A stretch of DNA of 64,000 bases from Bacteroidota bacterium (GTDB taxonomy: Bacteria; Bacteroidota; Bacteroidia; 2-12-FULL-35-15): positions 108,249 to 172,248 of the forward strand of contig CANFRC010000006.1 in NCBI GenBank assembly GCA_947449315.1. The letters run 5' to 3'. The position numbers and the translations under genes are program-made. Positions 63,532-64,000 of the stretch are shown in pieces (position 1 is the stretch's first letter; each line of letters begins with the position of its first letter). Under the pieces are notes generated by a model. That model saw only the letters and a program-made list of their open reading frames with translations. It searched no databases and had not been told where the DNA came from.

Positions 63532-63547
63532 AGAATACCCCATAACA

Positions 63548-63623
63548 GCAAATTGGCGAATATGCCGGCTTTAGAGGTAATTGAAACATTCTACTTCTAA
63601 AGTTGGCATATTTTCAAATCTGC
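63548..63623. repeat. Long imperfect palindrome after the TM2 gene
   Basis: Two 28-base arms (63548-63575 and 63596-63623) pair at 22 positions with three extra G-T wobbles, enclosing a 20-base loop. It could be a terminator, but it is longer than the others here and has only a short T tract, so a repeat or recombination site is possible. Confidence 0.6.
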
Positions 63624-63735
63624 AAATGATTGTGGGCATGTTTAAATCTCACAATTGAATCTGAAAGACATTAGATCCATCTCTATTACGATATGGTAGT
63701 TCATAAGAATCACCAACTTATCTATCCATATCAGA

Positions 63736-63794
63736 AGTGGAGTCCAGCAACCACTAAAAAAAATGGGGCGACACCGAAAAGCCAAATCAGTAGG
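63736..63794 (+). promoter_or_regulatory. Conserved structured leader element, copy 3
   Basis: AGTGG / CCACT hairpin (63736-63740, 63751-63755) with loop AGTCCAGCAA, then GGGGC-GACACCGAAAA-GCC (63765-63783) and TCAGTAGG ending at 63794, 21 bases before ATG 63816. Confidence 0.7.
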
Positions 63795-63815
63795 AAGTAT
63801 TTAAAACTTGAACAA

Positions 63816-64000
63816 ATGAGCATGATTGCAAATCCAAAAAAAAATATTGTAGTAGACAAAAGTATGTCTGAAATTAAAACTGCAATAGACAAAATACCAG
63901 ATTATTTTCAAAAAAAATATACACTTGCTAAAAAGAATGAATTATTAAATCTATTCACTTTTGAAGCATTAGAATTTTTATCACTTGGTGTTTTTGTGGA
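63816..64000 (+). CDS. Unknown protein, 3' end beyond the window
   Basis: About 61 residues are visible, beginning MSMIANPKKNIVVDKS, then an amphipathic stretch (EIKTAIDKIPDYFQKKYTLAK) and LLNLFTFEALEFLSLGVFV at the edge. There is no signal peptide, so it is cytoplasmic. I do not recognise it. It lies behind the third copy of the leader element. The VVDKSMSEIKTAIDKIP pattern resembles Bacteroidota proteins that bind or transform small ligands, but I cannot support a name. Confidence 0.55.
   Translation, partial: MSMIANPKKNIVVDKSMSEIKTAIDKIPDYFQKKYTLAKKNELLNLFTFEALEFLSLGVFV

Noticed and set aside
1..64000. tRNA or rRNA genes
   Set aside because: I looked for T-loop and rRNA-like conserved strings on both strands and saw none that fit; a proper tRNA scan was not possible.

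Overview
The window comes from a member of the Bacteroidota. Five proteins carry C-terminal sorting or gliding-motility (CHU_C-type) domains of the type IX secretion system (T9SS). The upstream elements fit the Bacteroidota promoter (TTTG, 19-20 bases, TAnnTTTG or TAnnTTCG) and there are almost no Shine-Dalgarno sites. A menaquinone (futalosine) gene, a DUF3276 PUR-domain gene and a nusB-DUF1573-yajC-ybbR-coaE cluster also fit. The genome is AT-rich. The set of a light-driven proton pump, retinal synthesis, a membrane pyrophosphatase and a proton-translocating transhydrogenase suggests a free-living, probably aquatic bacterium. I cannot name the order or genus.

Layout. 1-8.2 kb: 5'-truncated cystathionine beta-synthase, a TPR protein and an MFS transporter, a secreted DUF2271 protein convergent with apbE, a BtuF-like binding protein and a patatin/outer-membrane barrel protein. 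8.4-11.1 kb: hppA with an in-frame Cys/Met/His-rich tail of about 195 residues. 11.2-12.8 kb: a T9SS subtilase. 13.0-22.5 kb: AddA-like and AddB-like helicase-nucleases on either side of an M13 peptidase and two small genes. 22.6-32.5 kb: an OmpR-type regulator, mqnE, pntAB, a YkgJ protein, a large T9SS beta-propeller protein and small membrane proteins. 32.6-40.6 kb: DUF3276, an ABC exporter, leucine dehydrogenase, then the nusB to coaE cluster and small membrane proteins. 40.7-46.9 kb: TPR protein, PIF1-like helicase, FAD protein and an Hpt/LytTR pair.

From about 46.9 kb the sequence looks like accessory DNA. It holds an adhesin-like gene broken by one in-frame TGA, long non-coding stretches, a small lipoprotein, and a three-gene surface-protein operon (collagen-like protein, 36-residue-repeat protein, T9SS protein). 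A patch of gene debris follows (a decayed copy of the adhesin 3' end, the start of a glycosyltransferase, the start of an epimerase). Then come a glycosyltransferase and an acyltransferase, each followed by the same repeat of about 57 bp.

The phototrophy locus is at 55.6-58.5 kb. It has a proteorhodopsin-type pump (D80/T84/E91, retinal lysine K223) with a glycine at the position that opens the carotenoid-antenna window in xanthorhodopsin. Downstream is one long gene joining lycopene cyclase (CrtY) to the beta-carotene-cleaving Brp/Blh dioxygenase. Rhodopsin and the last two steps of retinal synthesis therefore sit together, separated only by a strong hairpin.

The most novel-looking signal is a 55-60 nt element found three times: before the rhodopsin, before a small secreted protein (62391) and before the gene running off the right end (63816). 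The copies share a 5' hairpin and a GGGG(A/C)G...ACCGAAAA core whose short stem covaries (GGC/GCC against GGA/TCC). Each ends in GTAGG, 19-21 nt before the start codon. It looks like an RNA leader, possibly defining a small regulon that includes the rhodopsin.
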